Assembly: GCA_048493715.1 (NCBI GenBank)
Contig: JBGDCZ010000004.1
Coordinates: 21,000-84,999, forward strand
Length of the DNA: 64,000 nt
Direction of reading: 5' to 3'
Source: Arsenophonus sp048493715
Lineage (GTDB): Bacteria; Pseudomonadota; Gammaproteobacteria; Enterobacterales; Enterobacteriaceae
The translations under genes and the position numbers were made by a program. Below, one piece after another: positions 8,899-16,422 of the stretch (position 1 is the first letter of the stretch; the number at the start of each line of letters is the position of its first letter). Below the pieces are notes generated by a model. That model was not told the origin of the DNA, did no database searches, and was given only the letters and a program-made list of their open reading frames with translations.

Positions 8899-9977
8899 AA
8901 ACGTTAATCCATGTATTAGGATCTGATATCCCACATCATAACCAGACAGTGTTAGCATTTTTTAATGATGTTTTATCTTCGTCAATACCATCAGAAGAAA
9001 AGAGACAGTTTATGATTGTTAGTCGTGATCTAAATCTAGCATCACGCTATCCACATCTAGACATTAGTCAATTTGGCAATAAAAAAGCAATTGCTAATGT
9101 TATCGCTAGGCAAGCACAGGCCGATAGAAATTGTCAATTCTTCTTTCATGGCCAGTTTAATGTGTCAATTTGGTTTGCATTATTGCTCGGCAAGATTAGT
9201 CGACAACAATTTTTATGGCATATTTGGGGAGCTGATCTCTATGAAGACTCAGTTTCATTGAAATTTAGATTATTTTATTATTTGCGACGTCTGGCATTTA
9301 AACGGGTAGGACATGTTTTTGCTACGCGAGGGGATTTAAATTATTTTTCCCAGTTAAATCCAGCTATCCCAACATTTTTGCTCTATTTTCCAACTAAAAT
9401 GGATCCAGCTTTAACCGTTTATGAAAAATCAATTAACCAAACGGGTAAAGTAACAATTTTGGTTGGTAACTCAGGCGACAAATCTAATCGACACATTGAA
9501 GTGTTACTGGAGATTAAAAAGCAGTTTGCTAATCAGCCGGTAGAAATTTTTGTTCCAATGGGATATCCTGATAATAATCAAGCCTATATCACAGAAGTTG
9601 TTCAGGCTGCTAAAAATTATTTCCCAAATGGGGAGGTAACAATTATTAAGGAAAAAATTGCTTTTGATGATTATCTCACTTTACTGTGTTGTTGTGATTT
9701 AGGCTACTTTATTTTCAAACGACAACAAGGCATAGGGACATTGTGTTTATTAATTCAGTTTGGGGTTCCTTTTATTATTAGTCGTCAAAATTGCTTTTGG
9801 CAGGATCTTATCGAACAGAATGTACCTTTTCTATTTTATGGTGATGAATTAGATGAACGGCAACTGGATACCATTCGACAAAAAATTATGTTAATGGATA
9901 GAAGCCAGATAGCTTTTTTTAATCCCAATTTTATTCAAGGGTGGCAAGCTGTATTAACATCGATAGGAGGGCAGTAA
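8895..9977 (+). CDS. wecF: TDP-Fuc4NAc:lipid II Fuc4NAc transferase
   Basis: This 360-residue glycosyltransferase (GT56-type by family knowledge) adds the third sugar, Fuc4NAc, to ECA lipid II to make lipid III. Signature segments are the N-terminal LIHVLGSDIPHHNQTVL, FFHGQFN, WHIWGADLYED, VFATRGDL, VGNSGDKSNRHI and LGYFIFKRQQGIGTLCLLIQ. It overlaps wzxE by 4 bp and touches wzyE through a TAATG junction (1 bp overlap). It is a cytoplasmic or membrane-associated enzyme with no signal peptide. There is no sign of decay. Confidence 0.95.
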   Translation: MKTLIHVLGSDIPHHNQTVLAFFNDVLSSSIPSEEKRQFMIVSRDLNLASRYPHLDISQFGNKKAIANVIARQAQADRNCQFFFHGQFNVSIWFALLLGKISRQQFLWHIWGADLYEDSVSLKFRLFYYLRRLAFKRVGHVFATRGDLNYFSQLNPAIPTFLLYFPTKMDPALTVYEKSINQTGKVTILVGNSGDKSNRHIEVLLEIKKQFANQPVEIFVPMGYPDNNQAYITEVVQAAKNYFPNGEVTIIKEKIAFDDYLTLLCCCDLGYFIFKRQQGIGTLCLLIQFGVPFIISRQNCFWQDLIEQNVPFLFYGDELDERQLDTIRQKIMLMDRSQIAFFNPNFIQGWQAVLTSIGGQ

Positions 9978-11314
9978 TGACTTTATTGGAATTTGGTGGC
10001 CTATCGATAGTCTATTTTGTTTCTCTGATATTAATTTTGGCACTAACATATCGAGAATTTCGGCGCGTACGCTTCAATTTTAATATCTTTTTTTCTTTAC
10101 TTTATTTACTAACTTTCTACTTTGGTTTCCCATTAACTGGATTACTTGTTTTTAAATTTGACGTTAATGTGGTTCAAACCAATGCATTATTAAATGCTCT
10201 ACTCTCATCTATCAGTTTTTACATCATTTATTATATTGCTTACAAAACCCGTTTAAAAAGTAATGTCCAGCAAACTCAGCAACCTTTATTCACAATGAAT
10301 GGGGTGGAAACGAGGCTAACTGGTTTGTTGTTAATGCTTATTGCCGTTATGACAGTGGCTATATTTTTCTTACAAAATGGTTTTTTGTTATTTCGTTTAC
10401 AGTCCTATAGCCAGATTTTTTCTAATGAAGTTTCAAGTGTGGCATTAAAGCGTTTTTTTTATTTTTTCATCCCAGCAATGTTAATTGTTTATTTCTTAAA
10501 GCCTAACCAGTATCGCTGGATGTTTTTTCTGTTTAGTACTGTTGCCTTTGGAATATTTACTTATTTGGTTGTGGGCGGAACGCGGGCTAATATTATCATC
10601 GCCTTTGCACTTTTCCTGTTTATCGGCATTGTCCGGGGTTGGATTAATTTATGGATGCTAGCTATGGCTGGTGTTATCAGCATTGTTGGCATGTTCTGGT
10701 TAGCATTAGAGCGTTATGGATTAGATGTTAGTGGTACTGAGGCTTTTTATACTTTTCTCTATTTAACCCGCGATACCTTTTCTCCTTGGGAAAACCTGGC
10801 ATTATTACTCGATAATTATGACAAAATCGAATTCCAGGGATTAGCGCCTATTGTGCGTGATTTTTATGTTTTTATTCCACTTTGGCTATGGCCTGAGCGA
10901 CCAGATATGATATTGAATACAGCCAATTATTTTACTTGGGGAGTGCTTAATAATCACTCTGGTTTAGCCATCTCGCCAACATTAATTGGTTCTTTAGTGG
11001 TTATGGGGGGGGCTGTTTTTATTCCTATCGGTGCAATTGTCGTTGGCTTGATTATTAAATGGTTTGATTGGCTTTATGAAAGGAGCAAAATAGAAACAAG
11101 TCATTATAAAGCAGTTATTCTGCAAGCTTTCTGTTTTGGCGCTATTTTTAATATTATTGTCCTTGTCCGTGAGGGTGTGGATTCTTTCGTATCACGAGTG
11201 GTGTTTTTTGGTTTGGTATTTGTACTCTGTCTGTTTATTGCTAAACTTGTCTATTGGTTATTTGCTAAAGCAGGCTTAATTCGAATATATACCAAGAATT
11301 ATTGTAAAAAGTAG
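9977..11314 (+). CDS. wzyE: WzyE, ECA polymerase
   Basis: This 445-residue polytopic protein polymerises ECA repeat units in the periplasm. Highly conserved landmarks are FRRVRFNFNIFFSLLYLLTFYFGFPLTG near the N-terminus, the VGGTRANIIIAF segment, WLALERYGLDVSG, FYTFLYLTRDTFSPWENLALLL, GLAPIVRDFYVFIPLW and FTWGVLNNHSGLAISPTLIGS. The ATG is chosen at the TAATG junction with wecF, after AGGAGG at 9965-9970; the open frame extends 12 codons upstream within wecF without homology. Many poly-pyrimidine tracts reflect its roughly ten to twelve membrane helices. Length is near E. coli WzyE (450). Confidence 0.95.
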   Translation: MTLLEFGGLSIVYFVSLILILALTYREFRRVRFNFNIFFSLLYLLTFYFGFPLTGLLVFKFDVNVVQTNALLNALLSSISFYIIYYIAYKTRLKSNVQQTQQPLFTMNGVETRLTGLLLMLIAVMTVAIFFLQNGFLLFRLQSYSQIFSNEVSSVALKRFFYFFIPAMLIVYFLKPNQYRWMFFLFSTVAFGIFTYLVVGGTRANIIIAFALFLFIGIVRGWINLWMLAMAGVISIVGMFWLALERYGLDVSGTEAFYTFLYLTRDTFSPWENLALLLDNYDKIEFQGLAPIVRDFYVFIPLWLWPERPDMILNTANYFTWGVLNNHSGLAISPTLIGSLVVMGGAVFIPIGAIVVGLIIKWFDWLYERSKIETSHYKAVILQAFCFGAIFNIIVLVREGVDSFVSRVVFFGLVFVLCLFIAKLVYWLFAKAGLIRIYTKNYCKK

Positions 11315-11342
11315 CCTAAATAATAGCTTACTGGAGTAATGT

Positions 11343-12080
11343 ATGAAGCAGCAAGTGATTACGAAATATGATATTCGAGGTCATCTTATTTGGGGTTTCC
11401 TTGATATGACCCATTTCATCAATTATCTGTTTGCGGATCAACAGATTAAACATGGAACATTAGTGGCTATCAATGCGGAAAAAATTCTAACTGCAGAGCA
11501 AGATCCTGACTTAAATACACTGTTAGCTGATGCGGAATATCTCTATGCAGACGGCATTAGTATCGTCAGAGCGATTCGACATAAATATCTGTCAGCAAAA
11601 GTTTCTCGCATTGCTGGTGCTGATTTGTGGGAAGCCTTAATGGAAATCGCAGGTCAGAAGACTGTACCTGTATTTCTGGTTGGTGGAAAAGCGGAAATTC
11701 TTAAGCAAACAGAAAATAAACTGCGTACTCAATGGCAGGTGAATATTGTTGGTAGTCAGGATGGTTACTTTAAGCCTGAACAGCGTGAAAAATTATTTGA
11801 ACGCATCAAAGCTAGTGGGGCGCAAATTGTCACAGTAGCCATGGGGTCACCAAAGCAAGAAATTTTTATCCGTGATTGTCGACAAATTTATCCAGAAGCA
11901 CTTTATATGGGAATAGGTGGTACTTATGATGTTTTTACCGGCCGTATAAAACGCGCCCCTAAATTGTGGCAACAATTGGGATTGGAGTGGTTATATCGAT
12001 TGCTTACTCAGCCGAACCGCATCAAACGACAGATAAAGTTATTACGCTTTCTCGGTTATTATTATGGTGGCAAACTTTAG
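11343..12080 (+). CDS. wecG: UDP-ManNAcA transferase
   Basis: This 245-residue WecG/TagA/CpsF family (GT26) glycosyltransferase adds ManNAcA to lipid I, forming ECA lipid II. Recognisable segments are GTLVAINAEKIL, YADGISIVRAIR, SRIAGADLWEALM, FLVGGK, NIVGSQDGYFKPEQRE, VTVAMGSPKQEIFI and MGIGGTYDVFTGRIKRAPKLWQ. The C-terminal amphipathic basic region (RIKRQIKLLRF) probably binds the membrane. ATG at 11343 follows CTGGAG. It closes the ECA operon as in E. coli. No convincing terminator is visible directly after it, only an AT-rich gap up to yifK. Confidence 0.95.
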   Translation: MKQQVITKYDIRGHLIWGFLDMTHFINYLFADQQIKHGTLVAINAEKILTAEQDPDLNTLLADAEYLYADGISIVRAIRHKYLSAKVSRIAGADLWEALMEIAGQKTVPVFLVGGKAEILKQTENKLRTQWQVNIVGSQDGYFKPEQREKLFERIKASGAQIVTVAMGSPKQEIFIRDCRQIYPEALYMGIGGTYDVFTGRIKRAPKLWQQLGLEWLYRLLTQPNRIKRQIKLLRFLGYYYGGKL

Positions 12081-12357
12081 TCTTGGTTTAAAGTTTTTTC
12101 TATCACTATGCTCGAACAGAGTTAACCTGGTAATAAACTGTCAATTTTATCTGCTAGATCTTCTTTAAAATAGAGTTTATTAGTTTACAAGTGTTTTTTC
12201 ATTGTTGAGCTATTAGCGCTATTTTTTTCATTGCATTGGTAAATTTTTATTTCGTTATTATTGAATAACATGTTTTTATTACGGGCATTATTATCTATCA
12301 TTTTGACCATGAAGGTCATATGGTATTAAGTTATTATTGAAAGGGCAGGCAATTGCT

Positions 12358-13734
12358 ATGGGAAAACCGGAACAAGGTCTCAGTCGTGGTCTTGAAGCGA
12401 GGCATATTGAACTTATTGCATTAGGTGGAACAATTGGTGTTGGTTTATTTATGGGTTCAGCCAGCACCTTAAAATGGGCCGGACCTTCTGTATTATTGGC
12501 TTATATTGTTGCTGGATTGTTTGTTTTTTTTATTATGCGCTCAATGGGCGAGATGTTGTTTCTTGAACCTGTTACTGGCGCATTTGCTTCTTTTGGTTAT
12601 AAATATTTAAGCCCTTATTGGGGATGTTTAACTGCTTGGGGCTATTGGTTCATGTGGGTTGCGGTTGGTATATCTGAGATCATAGCGATTGGTGTCTATG
12701 CTGAATTCTGGTTTCCTCAGGTTCCACAGTGGGTTTTTGCATTGATTGCCGTTGTATTAGTTGCATTAGCTAATCTGACAGCAGTGCGTTTGTATGGTGA
12801 ATTGGAATTCTGGTTTGCTATGATCAAGGTTACCACAATTATTGTCATGATCTTGATTGGATTAGGTCTGATTTTTGTTGGTATTGGAAATAATTTTGTA
12901 CCGATTGGTTTAACCAACTTGACTGATCATGGCGGATTTTTTGCTGGCGGTTGGCAAGGATTTTTATTTGTTCTTTGTATTGTTGTGGCATCTTATCAAG
13001 GCGTTGAATTGGTTGGTATAACCGCTGGAGAAGCAAAAAATCCTAAATTTATGTTAAAAAAAGCAATTAATAATGTTTTATGGAGAATTTTAATTTTTTA
13101 TGTCGGTGCTATTTTTATTGTTGTGACTTTATTTCCTTGGACTGAGATTGGCCAAAATGGAAGTCCGTTTGTGCTAATGTTTGCCAAGGTAGGCATTATA
13201 TCGGCAGCAGCGGTGATTAATTTTGTCGTACTTACAGCGGCATTATCAGGCTGTAATAGCGGCATGTATAGTGGCGGGCGTATGATTTATGCTTTAGCGC
13301 AAAATGGTCAATTGCCAAAATCTTTATTGAAGGTAACCACAAATGGTGTGCCGGCAAGATGCATTATGCTAACAATTTTGTGTCTTGTTGTTGGCTCAGG
13401 CCTTAACTATATTATCCCTGATCCACAAGCAGTCTTTGTTTATGTTTATAGTGCCAGCGTATTGCCTGGAATGGTGCCCTGGTTTGTTATTTTGTTGAGT
13501 CAATTACGTTTTCGGCAAGTACATCAACAGCAATTAGCACAGCATACTTTCAAGTCAGTATTGTTTCCTTATGTTAATTATTTGACGTTACTTTTTTTGG
13601 GGTGTGTTCTTATTGGCATGGCAATTAATCCAGATACCCGTTTATCATTAATTGTTGGTGGCGTGTTTTTATTGATAGTTTCTGTGATCTATTTTTTAAA
13701 CCATATTTTCCGGCATAAATCGTTGGCAAAGTGA
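12358..13734 (+). CDS. yifK: YifK/ThrP, APC-family amino acid permease
   Basis: This is a 458-residue, 12-helix amino acid-polyamine-organocation transporter. The N-terminus GLSRGLEARHIELIALGGTIGVGLFMGSAS carries the family's unwound-helix motif, followed by GPSVLLAYIVAGLFVFFIMRSMGEM and the conserved FAMIKVTTII and GCNSGMYSGGRM segments. It matches E. coli YifK (renamed ThrP and reported as a threonine/serine importer). It occupies the same position after wecG as in E. coli. ATG at 12358 is preferred over the in-frame TTG at 12337 because GLEARHIELIA then sits at the usual distance from the N-terminus and a GGCAGG-like ribosome site precedes it. Substrate is inferred from the family. Confidence 0.92.
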   Translation: MGKPEQGLSRGLEARHIELIALGGTIGVGLFMGSASTLKWAGPSVLLAYIVAGLFVFFIMRSMGEMLFLEPVTGAFASFGYKYLSPYWGCLTAWGYWFMWVAVGISEIIAIGVYAEFWFPQVPQWVFALIAVVLVALANLTAVRLYGELEFWFAMIKVTTIIVMILIGLGLIFVGIGNNFVPIGLTNLTDHGGFFAGGWQGFLFVLCIVVASYQGVELVGITAGEAKNPKFMLKKAINNVLWRILIFYVGAIFIVVTLFPWTEIGQNGSPFVLMFAKVGIISAAAVINFVVLTAALSGCNSGMYSGGRMIYALAQNGQLPKSLLKVTTNGVPARCIMLTILCLVVGSGLNYIIPDPQAVFVYVYSASVLPGMVPWFVILLSQLRFRQVHQQQLAQHTFKSVLFPYVNYLTLLFLGCVLIGMAINPDTRLSLIVGGVFLLIVSVIYFLNHIFRHKSLAK

Positions 13735-13837
13735 TTAAAGATAGTGTGTTTAACCGGCTAAAAAACGATGAGACGGTTGCTTTTGTGATAAAAGTGGATA
13801 AAGCATAAGCAAATAACCTTTATATTTAAAAAATCAC

Positions 13838-13866
13838 TGGACAGCATGCTATTAAATCCGTACTAT
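13838..13866 (+). promoter_or_regulatory. Promoter of the argX-hisR-leuT-proM tRNA operon
   Basis: A sigma-70 promoter with -35 TGGACA (13838-13843), a 17 bp spacer and -10 TACTAT (13861-13866) lies 21 bp upstream of the tRNA-Arg gene. The bases just after the -10 (CCTCACCCGC) form a GC-rich discriminator, unusual in this AT-rich surrounding and typical of stable-RNA promoters under stringent control. The stringent interpretation is inferred. Confidence 0.75.
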
Positions 13867-13887
13867 CCTCACCCGCAACGGCGTTAA

Positions 13888-13964
<77 letters not shown>

Positions 13965-14036
13965 TTTATTGCGTGTTCTGCTACGGTGTAGTACGTTGAT
14001 GTAGTATATAATAAACTGAATTTTAAAGATTTTTAT

Positions 14037-14113
14037 GGTGGCTATAGCTCAGTTGGTAGAGCCCCGGATTGTGATTCCGGTTGTCGTGGGTTCGAATCCC
14101 ATTAGTCACCCCA
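14037..14113 (+). tRNA. hisR: tRNA-His (anticodon GTG)
   Basis: A 77-nt tRNA with the extra 5' G (G-1) characteristic of tRNA-His. The anticodon loop TTGTGAT has anticodon GTG, the T-arm is GGGTTCGAATCCC, and CCA is encoded. The fourth acceptor pair is a G-T wobble (GTGGCTA with TAGTCAC), where E. coli has G-C by memory. Confidence 0.96.
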
Positions 14114-14132
14114 TATTTGCTTTATGTAGTTT

Positions 14133-14219
14133 GCGAGGGTGGCGGAATTGGTAGACGCACTAGCTTCAGGTGTTAGTATCCTTATGGATGTGGGGGTTCA
14201 AGTCCCCCCTTTCGCACCA
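14133..14219 (+). tRNA. leuT: tRNA-Leu (anticodon CAG)
   Basis: An 87-nt class II tRNA with a long variable arm (TATCCTTATGGATG). The anticodon loop CTTCAGG has anticodon CAG, the T-arm is GGGGGTTCAAGTCCCCC, and CCA is encoded. The acceptor stem GCGAGGG with CTTTCGC has two adjacent G-T wobbles (positions 5 and 6), consistent with GC-to-AT drift. Confidence 0.95.
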
Positions 14220-14286
14220 TAAATATAAATAAGTGTTAAAAATTACATAAACCAACATCATTAAAATTGAAAGATTGTTTTATTTT

Positions 14287-14363
14287 CGGCGAGTAGCGCA
14301 GCCTGGTAGCGCAACTGGTTTGGGACCAGTGGGTCGGAGGTTCGAATCCTCTCTCGCCGACCA
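14287..14363 (+). tRNA. proM: tRNA-Pro (anticodon TGG)
   Basis: A 77-nt cloverleaf. Acceptor CGGCGAG pairs fully with CTCGCCG, the anticodon loop TTTGGGA has anticodon TGG, the T-arm is GAGGTTCGAATCCTC, and CCA is encoded. It is last of the tRNA operon, followed at once by a strong terminator. Confidence 0.96.
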
Positions 14364-14373
14364 AATTTTAAAG

Positions 14374-14402
14374 AAACCCTGCAACTTATTGCAGGGTTTT
14401 TT
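14374..14402 (+). terminator. Rho-independent terminator of the tRNA operon
   Basis: Inverted repeat AAACCCTGCAA / TTGCAGGGTTT with a CTTA loop, running into a T tract (TTTTTT). It begins 11 bp after tRNA-Pro and ends the tRNA transcript. Confidence 0.9.
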
Positions 14403-14583
14403 GTTTGCATATTATTATATTCTGCTAATCAAATTCTGGTGATTAAATCAATTTATACTATTGCTCGATAGCCAAGTTTTATCGTTATTGTTATAGTGGA
14501 AAATAGCATAATTGTATTTAATATGTTGTTTTTTATATCCTTATAAGATTTTGCCGTGTTTTGACAACGAAGCTAATAATTGT

Positions 14584-14601
14584 TGTCTCAATATAGAGAC
14601 A
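14584..14601 (+). promoter_or_regulatory. GlrR-type binding box 1 upstream of glmZ
   Basis: The sequence TGTC-N10-GACA matches exactly the dyad reported for the response regulator GlrR, the enhancer-binding activator of glmY/glmZ sigma-54 promoters. It lies about 245 bp upstream of the predicted glmZ start, a usual distance for a bacterial enhancer. Confidence 0.6.
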
Positions 14602-14646
14602 TTTTATTTTATGAAAAATAAAGAAAAAATATAAATATTGCTATAA

Positions 14647-14664
14647 CGTCTCTAATGAGAGACA
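14647..14664 (+). promoter_or_regulatory. GlrR-type binding box 2 upstream of glmZ
   Basis: CGTC-N10-GACA, one mismatch from TGTC-N10-GACA. The interior (TCTAATGAGA) makes the element a longer imperfect palindrome, GTCTCTAATGAGAGAC. Its centre is 63 bp (about six helical turns) from that of box 1, so both could lie on the same face of the DNA. Confidence 0.55.
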
Positions 14665-14801
14665 GTTTAGCAATAGCCATCGTGGGTTTTTGCAATTAAA
14701 ATAAATAAAAATGTTTTGCTAACCGACAAACAGTGGTTAATTGGTTAATATTCTGCCATGACTGTAATAAACAGATTGTCTTTGAGTAAAAAAATAGTAT
14801 T

Positions 14802-14817
14802 TGGTATGAGTTATGCA
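14802..14817 (+). promoter_or_regulatory. Sigma-54 (RpoN) promoter of glmZ
   Basis: TGGTATG-N4-ATGCA fits the -24/-12 consensus TGGCACG-N4-TTGCA, with the invariant GG at 14803-14804 and GC at 14815-14816 correctly spaced. It predicts a start at about 14828, two bases from the 5' end expected from the GlmZ alignment. E. coli glmZ is known to use overlapping sigma-54 and sigma-70 promoters. Confidence 0.7.
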
Positions 14818-14829
14818 TTAGCGTAGAGA

Positions 14830-15032
14830 GTAGATTCTCATCCGGCTTCTTCTTATTGATAGTTTTCAGCATCCCCTAAACTATAGGATGATGCAAGCCA
14901 ATTGAATGTGCCTATTGTCCACGTTATCGATGCAATACTATACATCACCAACCGGACGCAACGTTGAGTGAGGCACTATCCGTCTGTAGACCTGATTGTA
15001 TTTTGACACCTATCTTTTTGATAGGTGTTTTT
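14830..15032 (+). ncRNA. glmZ: GlmZ small regulatory RNA
   Basis: About 203 nt with no open frame, bounded by a sigma-54-type promoter and a terminator hairpin. The 5' end (GTAGATTCTCAT) and the 3' half, notably CAACGTTGAGTGA at 14959-14971 followed by GGCAC and TAGACCTG, match E. coli GlmZ (207 nt, from memory). The locus is the same as in E. coli, convergent with hemY. In enteric bacteria GlmZ pairs with glmS mRNA with the help of Hfq, and is controlled by RapZ and its decoy GlmY, to set glucosamine-6-phosphate supply for cell-wall synthesis. hfq is present in this window. The exact 5' end is inferred (14828-14830). Confidence 0.85.
15006..15032 (+). terminator. Terminator of glmZ
   Basis: Perfect 9-bp inverted repeat ACACCTATC / GATAGGTGT with a five-T loop, followed by a T tract. 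It defines the 3' end of the GlmZ RNA and the Hfq-binding poly-U tail expected for such small RNAs. Confidence 0.88.
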
Positions 15033-15228
15033 CATTTTGCTGATTATTTAACAAAGTTAAAAATTTTATCTGATGATGATTTTTAAGCCAGCGAAATGAT
15101 TAGATAACCATTATAATGGCTATTCAATCTTGTATCATCCTGCGAAGTAAAATTAATAGATAAAAGTAAAGGTCTCAGAAAGTTAGAGGCAATGTAAAAA
15201 ATTAGTAAAATCGCAAAAAAGATGGTAA

Positions 15229-16422
15229 TCAATTTTCATGCTTTAGTGAAAAGAGTAAGCCACGTTGGTGAATTTGTGCCGCTTCTTCAGCTTTATGTTG
15301 TTTATCTAATGCATCAGCAAGCCAGGCAAAATCGTGAGCATCAGGACGTTGCGCTAAAGCAGACTTAAAATATTTTTCAGCTTCTTGCCACTCAGCATGA
15401 TGTAAGGCTAGTTGACCTAAGGTACTATTTAATAAAGGAGTGGCACTACCTGATTGCTTTATTAGATTGTTAAGAGTCTTATTCATTGCTTTGCTATCGC
15501 TGATGTGTAAACGAGGAACCAGCAATAAAAGATTTTCATTATATTGCTGTTTTAATCCATCAATAATAATTTTCTCTGCCGCTTCACTATCGTCACATTC
15601 AATAAGACACGCAGCAACGATCGATTGTAATGCTGGATCATGACGTATTTTACGTCCCTGAGATTGCCACCAATCTTTTAGATTTTCACTCCCACTTTCA
15701 GCTATATATTGATTAATCCAGCCCTTATAGGCTTCTTGGCGTAATTTATTGATCTCTTCTGCGCTATATAATTTCTCTTTTCTCATAATGGGTAAAAGTT
15801 CGATAAGGGCTTGATAAGCGCCTGAACGTTGATAGGCTTGCTCTGCCATTCTTAATACTTCAGGATGGCGCGGTGCCTGATCCAGTAATTTATCGACCCC
15901 ATGACGCGCTGCATGAACTTTACCTTCAGCAAGTTGTATGCGAACGCGGGTAATATCAACAGGAAGTTGATGGTTACCCGCGACTTCTGCTGCCCGTTCA
16001 AGATATTGATTAGTACGATATTCATCACCACGTTGTTGTGCAGCCCCTGCTGCAAGTAGATAGTTAACAACTGGTTGTTCTGCATAGTCAGCATGACGTG
16101 TCAGCAGTTTTTCGACTTGTGAAAGATCACCTTCTGCTAATTTTAGTAATGCCTTTTGCGTTTGATTATGCGCTTTATGATATTTACGACCTTTTAGCCA
16201 ATTATGGGTGAACGATGTTGTGCCACGAATGCGACGATAGCACCAGCCAAGAAAACAGAAAATAAATTGTAAGATAACAAAACAGATAATTAAACTGTTT
16301 ACACTGGTTTCAATATCGTAGTTATTGGTTTGGATAAGGACATAACCTTGGTGTCTTGCGACAATTGGACCAATAATGATCCCAGCAATCAGTACAATAA
16401 AAAGTATCAGTACTTTTATCAT
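15229..16422 (-). CDS. hemY: HemY, TPR-containing haem-operon membrane protein
   Basis: This 397-residue protein has two N-terminal transmembrane helices (about residues 3-20 and 40-61) joined by a short periplasmic loop, then a cytoplasmic domain of tetratricopeptide-like helices. E. coli HemY is the last gene of hemCDXY. It is an inner-membrane protein linked to porphyrin metabolism, without proven enzymatic activity, and is not the HemY protoporphyrinogen oxidase of Gram-positives. The ATG overlaps the hemX stop by 4 bp. No damage is visible, and length is close to E. coli HemY (398). Confidence 0.93.
   Translation of the reverse strand: MIKVLILFIVLIAGIIIGPIVARHQGYVLIQTNNYDIETSVNSLIICFVILQFIFCFLGWCYRRIRGTTSFTHNWLKGRKYHKAHNQTQKALLKLAEGDLSQVEKLLTRHADYAEQPVVNYLLAAGAAQQRGDEYRTNQYLERAAEVAGNHQLPVDITRVRIQLAEGKVHAARHGVDKLLDQAPRHPEVLRMAEQAYQRSGAYQALIELLPIMRKEKLYSAEEINKLRQEAYKGWINQYIAESGSENLKDWWQSQGRKIRHDPALQSIVAACLIECDDSEAAEKIIIDGLKQQYNENLLLLVPRLHISDSKAMNKTLNNLIKQSGSATPLLNSTLGQLALHHAEWQEAEKYFKSALAQRPDAHDFAWLADALDKQHKAEEAAQIHQRGLLFSLKHEN

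Larger units (their letters stand above)
14403..14829. other. Intergenic region: glmZ upstream control region, no gene
   Basis: No coding frame is visible in this AT-rich stretch between the tRNA operon and the glmZ small RNA. It holds two GlrR-type boxes (14584-14601 and 14647-14664) and the sigma-54-type promoter at 14802-14817, described separately. A half box TGTC near 14777 has no partner. E. coli aslA/aslB, which sit between proM and hemY there, are absent with no remnant recognised. Confidence 0.6.
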
